This document shows, piece by piece, positions 8,951 to 18,003 of a DNA stretch of 64,000 nucleotides. The DNA comes from Mucilaginibacter sp. Lineage in GTDB: Bacteria > Bacteroidota > Bacteroidia > Sphingobacteriales > Sphingobacteriaceae. The stretch covers positions 158,635 to 222,634 of the forward strand of contig NZ_JAQBOC010000088.1 of assembly GCF_028288225.1 (NCBI RefSeq), read 5' to 3'. The notes under the pieces were generated by a model, which was given only the letters and a program-made list of their open reading frames with translations, was not told the origin of the DNA and ran no database searches. The translations under genes were made by a program, and so were the position numbers. The first letter of the stretch is position 1. Each line of letters opens with the position of its first letter.

Positions 8951-9547
8951 TTCCTTTTCGCCTTCACACAGTTTTTTTGCATGGTCATCAGGGTTATTAA
9001 AACCGAACGAACAAACTTTATCCCCGCTATTGCCGCATGAATCATAAGAACCTAAAACGGAAATAAGCCAGTTTTGAGGCGGACCGCATTTAAACGGAGC
9101 ATCGCCATAGTTTCTTTTCGCTTTCAGCATCCTTTGCACAAACAGCTTGCGGGCCTGTAACCAAACACTTGTACCTTTTTCTAGCCCCAGGGTCCTGAAA
9201 CGCTCGGCCTGGATGGGTACGGCGCAGCTCCCCTGCCATGCGCATTCGTTATTGCCCGGATTTTCCTGCTGCTCTATATCGCCATAAAGTCCGCAGCCGC
9301 CTTGTCCGCGACAATTATTTAATGTTTGGCAGTTATGCCGCTCGGCAGTAGCGCAATAGCCGGTGCCGGCGCAGTTGTTGGTTCCATAACGGTCATGTCC
9401 TTTGCATGCGTTTAAACCCATACAAACATGGAGTTCAACAGACGGGGCGCCAGCGCTTGCCGAAGCAGAATCCTGGGGGGCAGGTGCCGGTGCTGGTGCC
9501 GGGCCGCCGCATAATGTTAAGTTTGGTGAATATTTTATGATAGCCAT
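8948..9547 (-). CDS. Cysteine-rich protein with C-x5-C repeats, putative substrate of the MNIO enzyme
   Basis: A 199-residue protein with 14 cysteines. After an N-terminal stretch without a signal peptide and a Pro-Ala linker (about 16-24), ten of the cysteines fall at or before residue 108: C13, C42, C48, C59, C65, C73, C79, C85, C102 and C108. Five pairs have exactly five residues between them (42/48, 59/65, 73/79, 79/85, 102/108). Recurring wording includes NNCAGTGYC and NNCRGQGGC. The C-terminal half (109-199) looks like a folded domain with four more Cys. Its place directly before a DUF692 gene, as in bufferin and methanobactin loci, makes it the likely modified substrate; that is inference. 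It is longer than most RiPP precursors, so it may instead be a protein with a modified metal-binding region. Confidence 0.75.
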   Translation of the reverse strand: MAIIKYSPNLTLCGGPAPAPAPAPQDSASASAGAPSVELHVCMGLNACKGHDRYGTNNCAGTGYCATAERHNCQTLNNCRGQGGCGLYGDIEQQENPGNNECAWQGSCAVPIQAERFRTLGLEKGTSVWLQARKLFVQRMLKAKRNYGDAPFKCGPPQNWLISVLGSYDSCGNSGDKVCSFGFNNPDDHAKKLCEGEKE

Positions 9548-9598
9548 AATATACCGTATTTTTAATAGTGATTAAATCTGTTTGCTTAGAATTTACCT

Positions 9599-10969
9599 TT
9601 AATTATGCAATGGTACATCAGGAAGATCCTGGATCCTTTGCCCCAGATAGCTGATGGCCGGATAAACCGCTACTGCAGTATTAAAAAGATCTATCATTTG
9701 CGATTTAGGGCTTGATAAAAGGCCGAACGGATAGTCCTCAAAAGTTGGTGCAGCTGCATAAACCTTTCCGTTGGGTGCGGTATAGGTAAGCTTCATTATA
9801 TCCCCGCAAATAGAATTCAGGATAAAGATCATAGATTTGTGGATACCAAACATAAATATCTCCCACTGTGTATTCCCTGATTGTACATAGCAATCCTCAA
9901 CCATTACAAATATGTAGGTGTAAACCGCATTAAGCAGGTCAGAAACAGGCGCTATATAAGCAGGGTAGTCTTTGGTGAGCGGATTCTTGGCTATGTTAAC
10001 CACAAAATATTCGTTAATATCATTAACCCCAATGTCGAGGCTTTTAAACTTAGCATTTAAGGTTCTGTAGGTACAATAGATCTCAACAAACTTTGCAAAA
10101 TGCGACAATTCCTTTTTTGAAGGATCATCAAAATCACCGGGAACTACTGCACTGCAATTAACCGAACCATCCGGATTTAAGCCCGGGGCTTTACTGCCCT
10201 CGCCCTGCTCCACAATACACATTATTGCTTTTGTTGCTGAGGCCTTATCTCTAATATAAACCAGGTCGCCGCTGTCATCCTGGTTGGTAAAATGCGGCTT
10301 ATGTTCTTTATCGTAATAAACAGTATCAATATTGTTCTGGGCATAATAACCTTTACCTTCTACCAGTTGCGGTAAAAACGTTCTGTATTGCAGGTCATTT
10401 TTATCGATACAATCAATAATCATTTCATAAAATTTTCCGATTGTGGTGTACTCAATTACCTGGAGCAGTTTTGGATCGGGCAGCGCATCAGGGCTTTCAA
10501 TTTTCAGGAAGGTCATCAATTGTTCCTGTGAAAGTTTGGCCCTGTCAATATTAAATGGGGGAACATGGCCGGGAAGACAGGTTGGCCATACACGCGGCGA
10601 TTTGCCAACCAATTCAGGCAGCCCGGCAAGCGCCTGCTTAAGGTTTGATGAAAGCGCCATGTGCAGCATTTCTTCTATCGCAACACTCATGATCAAAGCA
10701 CCTGCTTTGTTTGAAAATACCATGATCTCGGCTGAAAGATCTAATGCAGTTGCGCTTGCTTCTTTAGCTGTTTTTCCTTTAGCTACAAGCTTTTGCACAA
10801 TCGAGCCGCTTATGGCGTCCTGATCGGGCGAGCGGTTAATGGAATAATAAGTGTAAAGATAAACTGGGATAGTAGCAATTTCTATTTCAATGGCTTGTTG
10901 AATAGCCTCACCGAGATTTTCGGGAGTTATCGGGTCTCCGTCTTTAGCGAAGAATTTACTTTGCGTCAT
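9599..10969 (-). CDS. Ferritin-like protein of the VioB/RebD-type family
   Basis: A 456-residue protein, first gene of the minus-strand operon. The N-terminal region carries a ferritin-like four-helix signature: AIEIEIATIPVYLYTYYS near residue 28 and SVAIEEMLHMALSSNL near residue 100, giving Glu and EExxH ligands for a metal site. This arrangement is that of the ferritin-like domain found in VioB-type iminophenylpyruvate dimer synthases and related proteins. The rest has no recognised motif. It is followed after 51 bases by the Cys-rich gene. No signal peptide is seen. Whether it acts in peptide modification, supplies iron, or is a separate catalyst is unknown. Confidence 0.75.
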   Translation of the reverse strand: MTQSKFFAKDGDPITPENLGEAIQQAIEIEIATIPVYLYTYYSINRSPDQDAISGSIVQKLVAKGKTAKEASATALDLSAEIMVFSNKAGALIMSVAIEEMLHMALSSNLKQALAGLPELVGKSPRVWPTCLPGHVPPFNIDRAKLSQEQLMTFLKIESPDALPDPKLLQVIEYTTIGKFYEMIIDCIDKNDLQYRTFLPQLVEGKGYYAQNNIDTVYYDKEHKPHFTNQDDSGDLVYIRDKASATKAIMCIVEQGEGSKAPGLNPDGSVNCSAVVPGDFDDPSKKELSHFAKFVEIYCTYRTLNAKFKSLDIGVNDINEYFVVNIAKNPLTKDYPAYIAPVSDLLNAVYTYIFVMVEDCYVQSGNTQWEIFMFGIHKSMIFILNSICGDIMKLTYTAPNGKVYAAAPTFEDYPFGLLSSPKSQMIDLFNTAVAVYPAISYLGQRIQDLPDVPLHN

Positions 10970-11228
10970 GTGTATAAGGTTTATAAGCTTAAGCTAAAAT
11001 TAGAACTAATTATTCACTAAATAAAATATAATCATCCATGTAAAGAATAAAATACATAAACTTTAAAATTGCTTTTTATATGAATAATATTTTCTTCAAT
11101 ATTAATAATATATCAAATATTGTAAGTTATTTTAAATTAAAAGAAATAAACCGGGATAATTTTCATTATGTATTTGAGAGTAGTTTATAAATTTGTTGCT
11201 TTATAAATTATTAAAAGCCGATCCCCTT

Positions 11229-12122
11229 ATGAAACAGACATTACTTATTGCAGCATTTTTATTTATATGCCTTGCGGGCTATTCGCAGGCAGCCCCACCA
11301 AAGGATACCACAAAAGTTTGGACCATCCACGGCCAAAATACATTGCTTATAAACCAAAGTTCATTTTCAAACTGGGCAGCCGGTGGTGTAAATTCTGTAG
11401 CCGCCAATATTACGCTGGATTATGATTTTAATTATAAAAAAGGGGTATGGAGCTGGGATAATAAAGCTATTGCAGGCTATGGCATAAGTAAGCAAAACGG
11501 AACCGGCTGGCGCAAAAACGACGACCGGATAATTTTAAACAGCTTACTTGGCCGCCAGGCATCAAAATACTGGCTTTATACTTTTTATGCTAACTTTCAA
11601 ACCCAGTTTACAAAAGGCTACAACTACGATGCTGACGGCAGCAGAACTTTATTATCGGCACCATTTGCCCCAGCTTACCTGACATTCGGGCCTGGCTTTG
11701 CTTATAAAAGATCTGATAATTTCAGGATCAACTTATCGCCCGCGGCAGCCAGGATCACTATTGTACAGAATGATTCACTTTCGTCAATCGGTTCGTATGG
11801 CGTTACACCTGGTGATAAGAGCCTTTTTGAATTTGGCGCTTCGCTCGATGCTTATTACAAGGTAAACCTGGTTGAAAATATTTCGTTCGAAAATATTTTG
11901 AAACTATACTCAAATTATCTTAAAAGGCCAGGTGATATTTACATGGATTACACCGCTAATATTTTCATGAAGGTGAACAAGCTGGTAACTGTAAATGCAG
12001 GGCTTGAGGTGATTAATGATCCAAAAGCACAGATACCTGAAATGAAAAATGGTGTTAATGAATACCACTCGCTTTTACAAACCAAGCAGATCTTCGGGGT
12101 GGGCTTAACTTATAAATTTTAG
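11229..12122 (+). CDS. DUF3078 family outer-membrane protein
   Basis: About 297 residues from the ATG at 11229, which starts a clear signal peptide (MKQTLLIAAFLFICLAGYSQ). Upstream in-frame codons would give an unlikely extension. The mature protein has the DUF3078 signature SSFSNWAAGGVNSVAANI and alternating aromatic/polar strands that suggest an outer-membrane beta-barrel, ending in a hydrophobic strand with terminal Phe (VGLTYKF). Family function is unknown. It is divergent from the ferritin-like gene, with about 260 AT-rich bases between them. Confidence 0.8.
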   Translation: MKQTLLIAAFLFICLAGYSQAAPPKDTTKVWTIHGQNTLLINQSSFSNWAAGGVNSVAANITLDYDFNYKKGVWSWDNKAIAGYGISKQNGTGWRKNDDRIILNSLLGRQASKYWLYTFYANFQTQFTKGYNYDADGSRTLLSAPFAPAYLTFGPGFAYKRSDNFRINLSPAAARITIVQNDSLSSIGSYGVTPGDKSLFEFGASLDAYYKVNLVENISFENILKLYSNYLKRPGDIYMDYTANIFMKVNKLVTVNAGLEVINDPKAQIPEMKNGVNEYHSLLQTKQIFGVGLTYKF

Positions 12123-12154
12123 GCGTGATAGCATAACTGCTAAATATTAAGATT

Positions 12155-12187
12155 AAAAAAGCAGCGGTTAAGGGCGTTGCTTTTTTC
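12155..12187. terminator. Hairpin terminator, probably bidirectional
   Basis: A perfect inverted repeat AAAAAAGCA ... TGCTTTTTT with a 14-base loop follows the DUF3078 gene. The A-run and T-run give a U-tract on both strands. Confidence 0.75.
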
Positions 12188-12282
12188 TTTATTATAACGA
12201 CATTGACGTGGAGAGCGAAATCGGAAAGGGTCTACCTTTTATTTTTAGCTTCCATTGTAAGGTTGATCACGAAATCAACATA

Positions 12283-12304
12283 AAAAAGACTCATTAAAAG
12301 TCTT
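12283..12304 (-). terminator. Rho-independent terminator after the MutS-like gene
   Basis: Read on the minus strand: stem AAGACT, loop TTTAATG, stem AGTCTT, followed by T residues. It lies about 40 bases after the stop codon of the MutS-like gene. Confidence 0.65.
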
Positions 12305-12345
12305 ACCCTTTAACAAGCCTGATTTTAATATCATAGTGGATGTTT

Positions 12346-14028
12346 TTATAAAACGTATTTGCGCCTCAGCTCCTCACTTACTATATAAGCATCTTCAACA
12401 ACCGTTTCGGGATAGCCTATGGTTTCTAATATGGCAATACCATTTTTGTTTTTAAGCACACCTGTTTTCATCTTATAATCAAACACAAGGCGGGTATCAT
12501 TTACAGTCTCTTCAAAAGAGTAAACTGCATAATCATTATCCAGCAGTTCGGCAAGTTCCAAATCGTGGGTTGATACAAATACAAAATTCTTATTATCGGT
12601 TAAATAGGTAAGTACTGATTTTGCTGCCGCAATCCGCTCAATGGTATTGGTTCCCCTAAAGATCTCATCAATAATAATAAGGCTCTTAACCGGCTCTTCC
12701 CCACCACTTTGATTGATGATATCAAGAATTGACAATGCTTCTGCCTGGAAATAGCTTTTGTGCTCGCCCAGATCATCAGTTGTTCTGATACTAGTTTGAA
12801 GCCTTAATAAAGGCGCTTTATAGCCGTTTGTACAGGTGGTGTAAATGGTTTGCGCTAATAGCGTATTAATAGCTATTGACCGTATAAAGGTAGTTTTACC
12901 CGACATGTTAGACCCTGTTATCAGCACGCCTTCGTCTGTACGTGTATGAATAGAATTCGGCACACAGTTATAAATAAGCGGGTGGAACATATCTTTTAGA
13001 TCCATCTGCATATTTTCAGAATAAAAAACAGGCTTGCTGTAGTGCGGAAGCCCCACTCTCACCGACTGGATAGCTATCAGCATATCAATTTCGGCAACGT
13101 ATTTATAAAGTACCTCAATATCTCCGCGGTATTTGTTTATCCGTTTAACAGATGTAATAAACATCAGCGGCTCTAAAAGGAAAAGCAATTTTATAAATTT
13201 GTAAATCGCATAGCTAAAATTATCAGGGTTGTCAGCAATCTTGCTTTCAAAACTGACCAGGTTTAATGTGCGGTTTAAACCAGATAAAAGGTTTAAGCTG
13301 ATCCTAACCTGCTCATCATTTTCAAGAGTAAGCTTTTTTACCAGGCGTTTGGCTACACCGTGTAATATCATAAGTTGGGGTAACGACCGGGTATAGGACG
13401 ATATTTTATTGCGGGTGCCATAATGTAAAGCCACATTACCAATAAGTAATGCTATTAACACCATAAAGCATACCAGGTTGGGCGCTATAAATAACGAAAG
13501 AATTAACCCAATTATAGCCAAACCCGAGATCCGGATATAAAGGCTCATCAGGGGTACCAGTAAAAACTCATGCTCTTTTAAAAATAGCTCAGCCAAAAAA
13601 TAAGCATCAGGGCTGTTAAGCTTTGCAAGCTCCAGCTCAATTCTTTCCTGATCGGGCCTTGGCATGTTCAGGGCATCAATTTTTTTATCAAATTTTAATA
13701 ACGACTCGAAATTTGTATCGGGAGTAAAAAGCTTTCTGTAAAGATATTGTTTACCTGGTTTGGAGTTTGTTCTGTCAATGTAATTGAAAACATTGTTCAG
13801 GTCCAGGTCATCTGATATAATGCCCGATATTTTGCCAGGCCCTTCATATGCATTTAAATAGGCAGCTATCAGCTTAAAGTTTCGCCTGGCATTTACCGGT
13901 CTGCCCCACTTATTTTGAATCCGTTCTAAATTTCTTCTTGTTGTACTAAGCTTATCAAAATAATTGTATATGTAAAAACCAATCAGGATAGCAGCGAATA
14001 CTACAGCAGTAAATAACCAATAAAACAT
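12346..14028 (-). CDS. Membrane-anchored MutS-family ATPase
   Basis: A 560-residue protein with the ABC-type ATPase domain of MutS at the C-terminus: Walker A GSNMSGKTTFIRS near residue 375, Walker B IIIDEIFRGTNTIERI near 455, and FVSTHD. The N-terminus has one hydrophobic helix (MFYWLFTAVVFAAILIGFY), and two more lie near residues 165-200. The mismatch-recognition domain is absent. Such membrane MutS-like proteins are common in Bacteroidota; their role is not established and need not be mismatch repair. It is monocistronic and convergent with the DUF3078 gene. Confidence 0.85.
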   Translation of the reverse strand: MFYWLFTAVVFAAILIGFYIYNYFDKLSTTRRNLERIQNKWGRPVNARRNFKLIAAYLNAYEGPGKISGIISDDLDLNNVFNYIDRTNSKPGKQYLYRKLFTPDTNFESLLKFDKKIDALNMPRPDQERIELELAKLNSPDAYFLAELFLKEHEFLLVPLMSLYIRISGLAIIGLILSLFIAPNLVCFMVLIALLIGNVALHYGTRNKISSYTRSLPQLMILHGVAKRLVKKLTLENDEQVRISLNLLSGLNRTLNLVSFESKIADNPDNFSYAIYKFIKLLFLLEPLMFITSVKRINKYRGDIEVLYKYVAEIDMLIAIQSVRVGLPHYSKPVFYSENMQMDLKDMFHPLIYNCVPNSIHTRTDEGVLITGSNMSGKTTFIRSIAINTLLAQTIYTTCTNGYKAPLLRLQTSIRTTDDLGEHKSYFQAEALSILDIINQSGGEEPVKSLIIIDEIFRGTNTIERIAAAKSVLTYLTDNKNFVFVSTHDLELAELLDNDYAVYSFEETVNDTRLVFDYKMKTGVLKNKNGIAILETIGYPETVVEDAYIVSEELRRKYVL

Positions 14029-14255
14029 ATAATAATAAAAATAACAGAATGTATTAAAATAAACCCCTATTAATCACCACGTAAATCTATTAAACCTTTA
14101 ACAATAACCAATAGCTATTGAATACAATAAAAGTAACATAATAACTTAGGCAACGTGGCTTTTATACGGCTTAATTGGGTTAAAGTTGTTAAACGATATC
14201 GTATTAAATGATAAATATTTATGGCGGTATTTGACATTACGTAAAACCATCTCAA

Positions 14256-14277
14256 TTAAGTAAAAACGTTTACTTAA
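14256..14277 (-). terminator. Possible hairpin terminator after the enoyl-CoA hydratase gene
   Basis: Perfect 9-base inverted repeat TTAAGTAAA-AACG-TTTACTTAA ten bases after the stop codon of the minus-strand gene. The following T-run is weak. Confidence 0.45.
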
Positions 14278-14286
14278 GCAGAGTTT

Positions 14287-15057
14287 TTACTTTTTCAAAA
14301 ACCCATTTAACGCCAGCTGTGTAAATGCAGACAGCACCAGCTCTCCACTTATGGCAGCACGATCATGAAGCAGTTTATCCCAATCGGCAGTTCCTTCCCA
14401 TAAAATTTCCTTTAAGCCCTTTAATGCTTCCGGGTGATAAGAGGCAAGCCTTTCGGCAAGGGTATCCAGTGCCAGATCCAACGCGGCAATATCAGGATAT
14501 ACCTCGTTATACAAGCCTTTTTCCATTGCCCACTGTGCCGTTTGAAAATCAATTGCACGAATGGTTAACTGTGAAAATGCTGGTAAACCTATTTTCCTGA
14601 TCACAGCAGGCGATATAACAAATGGCCCGATGCCTATAGCCAGTTCACTTAGCTTTATGGATGCCGCTTCGGTAGCCAGGCAATAGTCTGCCGCTGCTGC
14701 CAGGCCTACCCCGCCCCCAACTGCTTTTCCCTGCACACGGGCAATTATAATTTTTGACGATTTACGGCAGGCATTAATAACCCTGGCAAAGCCTGAAAAA
14801 AAGATCGCGCCCGCTTCTTTGTCCTTTATCTGCAGCAATTCGTCAAAACTTGCCCCTGCGCAAAAGGAACGGTCGCCGCCGCTTTTTAATACAATAACAC
14901 GGGTTTGGGTATTATTGCCAGCTTCTGTTATTTTTTTGGTCAATTCATCGAGCAAAGCTGCAGGTAATGAATTTTGGGCAGGATGATAAAAGTTGATGGT
15001 AGCAATACCATTATCACTTATATTAAGGTTCACATTTCCGTTATCGGTTTCTGGCAT
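14287..15057 (-). CDS. Enoyl-CoA hydratase/isomerase family protein
   Basis: A 256-residue crotonase-fold protein. The oxyanion-hole segment is CAGASFDELL (about residues 66-75), and the second is VQGKAVGGGVGLAAAADYCLA (about 110-130), followed by KLSELAIGIGPFVISP. It should hydrate or rearrange an acyl-CoA in the cytoplasm; methylglutaconyl-CoA hydratase is one close possibility, but no branched-chain catabolism genes are adjacent. The canonical second catalytic Glu (normally in the PE.. segment) appears replaced in GIGPF, so the reaction may differ from simple hydration. Confidence 0.82.
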   Translation of the reverse strand: MPETDNGNVNLNISDNGIATINFYHPAQNSLPAALLDELTKKITEAGNNTQTRVIVLKSGGDRSFCAGASFDELLQIKDKEAGAIFFSGFARVINACRKSSKIIIARVQGKAVGGGVGLAAAADYCLATEAASIKLSELAIGIGPFVISPAVIRKIGLPAFSQLTIRAIDFQTAQWAMEKGLYNEVYPDIAALDLALDTLAERLASYHPEALKGLKEILWEGTADWDKLLHDRAAISGELVLSAFTQLALNGFLKK

Positions 15058-15159
15058 TTTAGTGGGAGATTAAGAGTAGTCAAATTTAAATTAAAACTCC
15101 GGTGAACATATCATTAATTAGGAATAGCTTATTTTAGTATTTTAAATTAACTTAAGGGC

Positions 15160-15792
15160 ATGCTTAATTTTCAAAATCTGTATCTGTTCTTTATTACCTC
15201 CCTGGTGTTAAATCTTACACCCGGCAATGATATGTTATACGTGGCATCAAGAAGTGTATCGCAGGGCATAAAGGCAGGTATTACATCAGCCATCGGAATT
15301 TTTGCAGGTTGCTTCGTACATATTTTAGCGGCAGTGCTGGGCTTGTCACTTATAATTTCAAGATCAGCCTATCTTTTTCAGCTTATTAAGTTTGTCGGGG
15401 CAGCCTACTTAATTTACCTGGGTATAAAAGCCTTGCTCTCAAAACAGGCTATCCAAACAAAAAAAGAAAATAACGGAAGGGCTGACTACCGGAGCCTATT
15501 TAAACAGAGTGCTTTAACCAATGCCTTAAACCCCAAAGTGGCTATTTTCTTTTTGTCCTTTCTTCCTCAATTTATTAATACGGCATCGCCGGTATTTAAG
15601 CTGCAGTTGTTTACATTAGGGATCTGGTTTGATCTGCAAGGAACTCTTGTCCTAATTATTGTAGCTTGTATATTGGGTAAAACAAAAGACTTTTTTAGCA
15701 GGAACCCTAAAGTATGGATGATCCAGGAAAAAATTACCGGTTTCATCCTGGTTGGCCTGGGAACTAAGGTAGCTTTAACAACAAAAAGATAG
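15160..15792 (+). CDS. LysE/RhtB family amino-acid exporter
   Basis: A 210-residue integral membrane protein with about six helices. The family signature NLTPGNDMLYVASRSVSQG is near the N-terminus, followed by GIFAGCFVHILAAVLGLS, and NALNPKVAIFFLSFLPQF lies mid-protein. It should export an amino acid or related metabolite across the inner membrane. The next gene starts 12 bases after the stop, so the two are probably co-transcribed. Confidence 0.88.
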   Translation: MLNFQNLYLFFITSLVLNLTPGNDMLYVASRSVSQGIKAGITSAIGIFAGCFVHILAAVLGLSLIISRSAYLFQLIKFVGAAYLIYLGIKALLSKQAIQTKKENNGRADYRSLFKQSALTNALNPKVAIFFLSFLPQFINTASPVFKLQLFTLGIWFDLQGTLVLIIVACILGKTKDFFSRNPKVWMIQEKITGFILVGLGTKVALTTKR

Positions 15793-15803
15793 TAGCAAGT
15801 ATT

Positions 15804-16109
15804 ATGATTGATATTGAAACAGCACGCCAAATTGCGCTTAGTTTACCTGGAGCGGCTGAATTGGATCATTTCGGCAAGCCGTCATTCCGGGTTAATAAAC
15901 GCATATTTTCAACCTTATGGGTAAAAGAGCACCGCATGATGGTAACGCTATCGCCTATTGATCAATCAGTTTTTAACTCTTTTGATCCTACTATATTTTA
16001 TCCTGTCCCTAATAAATGGGGACTAAAAGGCGCTACTTTTATTGAACTTGATAAAGTGCGAAGGGACATGCTGGAAGATGCACTAACGCTTGCATGGGAG
16101 AAAAAATGA
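15804..16109 (+). CDS. MmcQ/YjbR family DNA-binding-like protein
   Basis: A 101-residue protein of the MmcQ/YjbR fold: LPGAAELDHFGKPSFRVNKR near the N-terminus, then WGLKGATFIELDKV and a C-terminal helix. The family has a double-wing fold and is often annotated as DNA-binding, with weak experimental support. The TGA stop at 16107-16109 is the first TGA of a GATGTGCG repeat array, so the array begins exactly at the end of this gene. Confidence 0.8.
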   Translation: MIDIETARQIALSLPGAAELDHFGKPSFRVNKRIFSTLWVKEHRMMVTLSPIDQSVFNSFDPTIFYPVPNKWGLKGATFIELDKVRRDMLEDALTLAWEKK

Positions 16110-16286
16110 TGTGCGGATGTGAAGACGATGTGCGGATGTGCAAATATGCAGATGTGAAGACGATGTGCGGATGTGCAAATATGCGGATGTGCGGATGAGT
16201 AATTAATGTGTGGATGATCCTGACCCATTTAATTCATCCGCACATCCGCACATCCGAAATCTGCACATCATCTTCCCATTCGCACA
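16108..16286. repeat. Period-8 repeat array with two opposed arms (GATGTGCG / CGCACATC)
   Basis: The left arm (16108-16195) is built of GATGTGCG-like units, including two tandem copies of a 34-base block beginning GATGTGAAGACG. The right arm (16235-16286) carries the reverse complement (CATCCGCA units). The arms could pair to a long hairpin between two convergent genes. Confidence 0.8.
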
Positions 16287-16982
16287 TCATTTTATAATCT
16301 GCCCAAGTACTGCCTCACGCAGGTATTTGCTTACCGGCACCTGGTGCTGTTTAATGTGTAAGGTATTGCCTTCAATGGTATCCACCTTATTTAATGCGGC
16401 TATAAATGATTTGTGGGTTTGGATAAATTGCCCCGGCGGCAGCTTCTCAAACAAGGCCTTAATGGTGCTGTGGGTGATCAGTTTTTTGTTTGGCAGATGA
16501 ATAGCCACATAATTCTCCATCCCTTCAATAAACAGGATGTCGTCAAAGTTTATCTTCTCCAGTTTGCCGTTTACCTTTAAAAAAATGTAAGGTACAGCGG
16601 TTGAGGTGGTGGTTTCCCGCAAAGCAAAATAATCGCGGGCCTTCCAGGCGGCTTTTAAAAAACGCTCGTAGCTTATGGGCTTTAATAAATAATCCATTAT
16701 ATCAAGCTCAAAGCCTTGTACGGCATATTGCTCAAAGGCAGTGGTAAATATAACTTTTGGGGGCCTGGGCAATGCCTTTATAAAATCAACTCCACTAATA
16801 TGCGGCATCTGGATATCCAAAAACAGCAGGTCGACTGGTTGCTTTTGTAGCATATCGCTTAACTGCAGGGCATCTTCACAAACTCCTTTCAAGTCGAGAA
16901 AACCTATCTTTTCTATATAGCCCTGCAAACCCTTACGTGCAAAAGGCTCATCATCGGTTATTATACAGGTTATGTTATTCAT
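16287..16982 (-). CDS. LytTR family response regulator
   Basis: A 231-residue two-domain regulator. The receiver domain (1-120) has acidic DDEP near the start, the phospho-acceptor Asp in LLFLDIQMP (about residue 57), and the Lys in LLKPISYERFL. A LytTR DNA-binding domain follows (about 135-231), with VNGKLEKINFDDILFIEGM and FIQTHKSFIAAL. It overlaps the upstream kinase gene by 8 bases, so the two make a matched LytS/LytR-type pair. The C-terminal codons run into the neighbouring repeat array. Confidence 0.92.
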   Translation of the reverse strand: MNNITCIITDDEPFARKGLQGYIEKIGFLDLKGVCEDALQLSDMLQKQPVDLLFLDIQMPHISGVDFIKALPRPPKVIFTTAFEQYAVQGFELDIMDYLLKPISYERFLKAAWKARDYFALRETTTSTAVPYIFLKVNGKLEKINFDDILFIEGMENYVAIHLPNKKLITHSTIKALFEKLPPGQFIQTHKSFIAALNKVDTIEGNTLHIKQHQVPVSKYLREAVLGQIIK

Positions 16983-18003
16983 AATGCAGCTTTAGTTCGG
17001 CAGTAAAATTATCATTATCCGTAGTTGTAAGCAATGTGTGTTTGCCGGGATATAACAGATCGAGCCTACGCTTTAAATTCTCCAAACCTATGCCGCTGCT
17101 TTTGCTTATTGACTTTGCAAATTGGGGCATGGAGTTCTCAACCCTGAAAACTATCTCATTATCCAGTAATTGCGCAGCTATAGCCAGCTTATAATTGCCC
17201 CCAATAAATTTAAAGGCATTTTCAACCAGCGGCAAAAACAACAGCGGATAAACCTGTTGCCCGTTCAACGCCTTATCAAACTTAACATCCATTTTCAGCT
17301 TATCGCTGCTCCTTATTTTTTGCAGGTCTATAAAGCTTTGCAGGTATTCCAATTCGTTTAAAACCGGTACCTGCTGCTGCTGATCATACAGCTGGTACCT
17401 TAACAGCTCAGAAAACTTCTCGATGCTGTTTTTGGCCCCGCCAAGATCCTCATCCATCTGGAAATAAATAGTGTTAAGTGCATTGAATAAAAAATGCGGA
17501 TGATATTGGGCTTTCAGGAATTTAAGCTCGGTTTGCAGGTGGTCGTTAGTTAACTTTTCTAGCTGCACCTTATTATTAACATAGGCCTTTAACCAGGTAC
17601 TGCTGCGCGCTATGCCATAATAAATAAGGGCGTATAATGTCGGGATGGTGTTAAGGTCGGCAACATCGGCCCATGAAAGGCCATCATCTGTAAATGCCGC
17701 CATCGGCATAAATATTAAGTTCACCAAAACCAGGTTAGCAGATATAAATATGATCAGTTCCCTTACAACGCCCTTATAATTTAATTGAAGGGGCCATCGC
17801 CTGTCATAATAGCGGAAGAGCCACTCAAAAAGATAGATCCCCAAATAACCCGCCAGCACACTGCAGCTCATCTCGAAGATATTTAAAGCCCAGCTTCTTT
17901 TCCAAAACCGGGAGTCCACATCAAGGTCATGCAGCAGCCTGATGGTAAAATATACCAGCAGGCCGTACAATGCAGGGAAAATATATTTTCTGAAAAACTT
18001 CAT
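16975..18003 (-). CDS. LytS/YehU-type sensor histidine kinase
   Basis: A 342-residue membrane kinase. Four hydrophobic segments fill about the first 140 residues, then a His_kinase domain with the phospho-acceptor His in KAQYHPHFLFNALNTIYFQ (about residue 175) and a short HATPase domain with GIGLENLKRRLDLLYPGKH. It should sense an envelope signal and phosphorylate the LytTR regulator encoded by the next gene. It overlaps the acyltransferase gene by an ATGA junction (18000-18003) and the regulator gene by 8 bases: an operon of three. Confidence 0.92.
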   Translation of the reverse strand: MKFFRKYIFPALYGLLVYFTIRLLHDLDVDSRFWKRSWALNIFEMSCSVLAGYLGIYLFEWLFRYYDRRWPLQLNYKGVVRELIIFISANLVLVNLIFMPMAAFTDDGLSWADVADLNTIPTLYALIYYGIARSSTWLKAYVNNKVQLEKLTNDHLQTELKFLKAQYHPHFLFNALNTIYFQMDEDLGGAKNSIEKFSELLRYQLYDQQQQVPVLNELEYLQSFIDLQKIRSSDKLKMDVKFDKALNGQQVYPLLFLPLVENAFKFIGGNYKLAIAAQLLDNEIVFRVENSMPQFAKSISKSSGIGLENLKRRLDLLYPGKHTLLTTTDNDNFTAELKLHYE

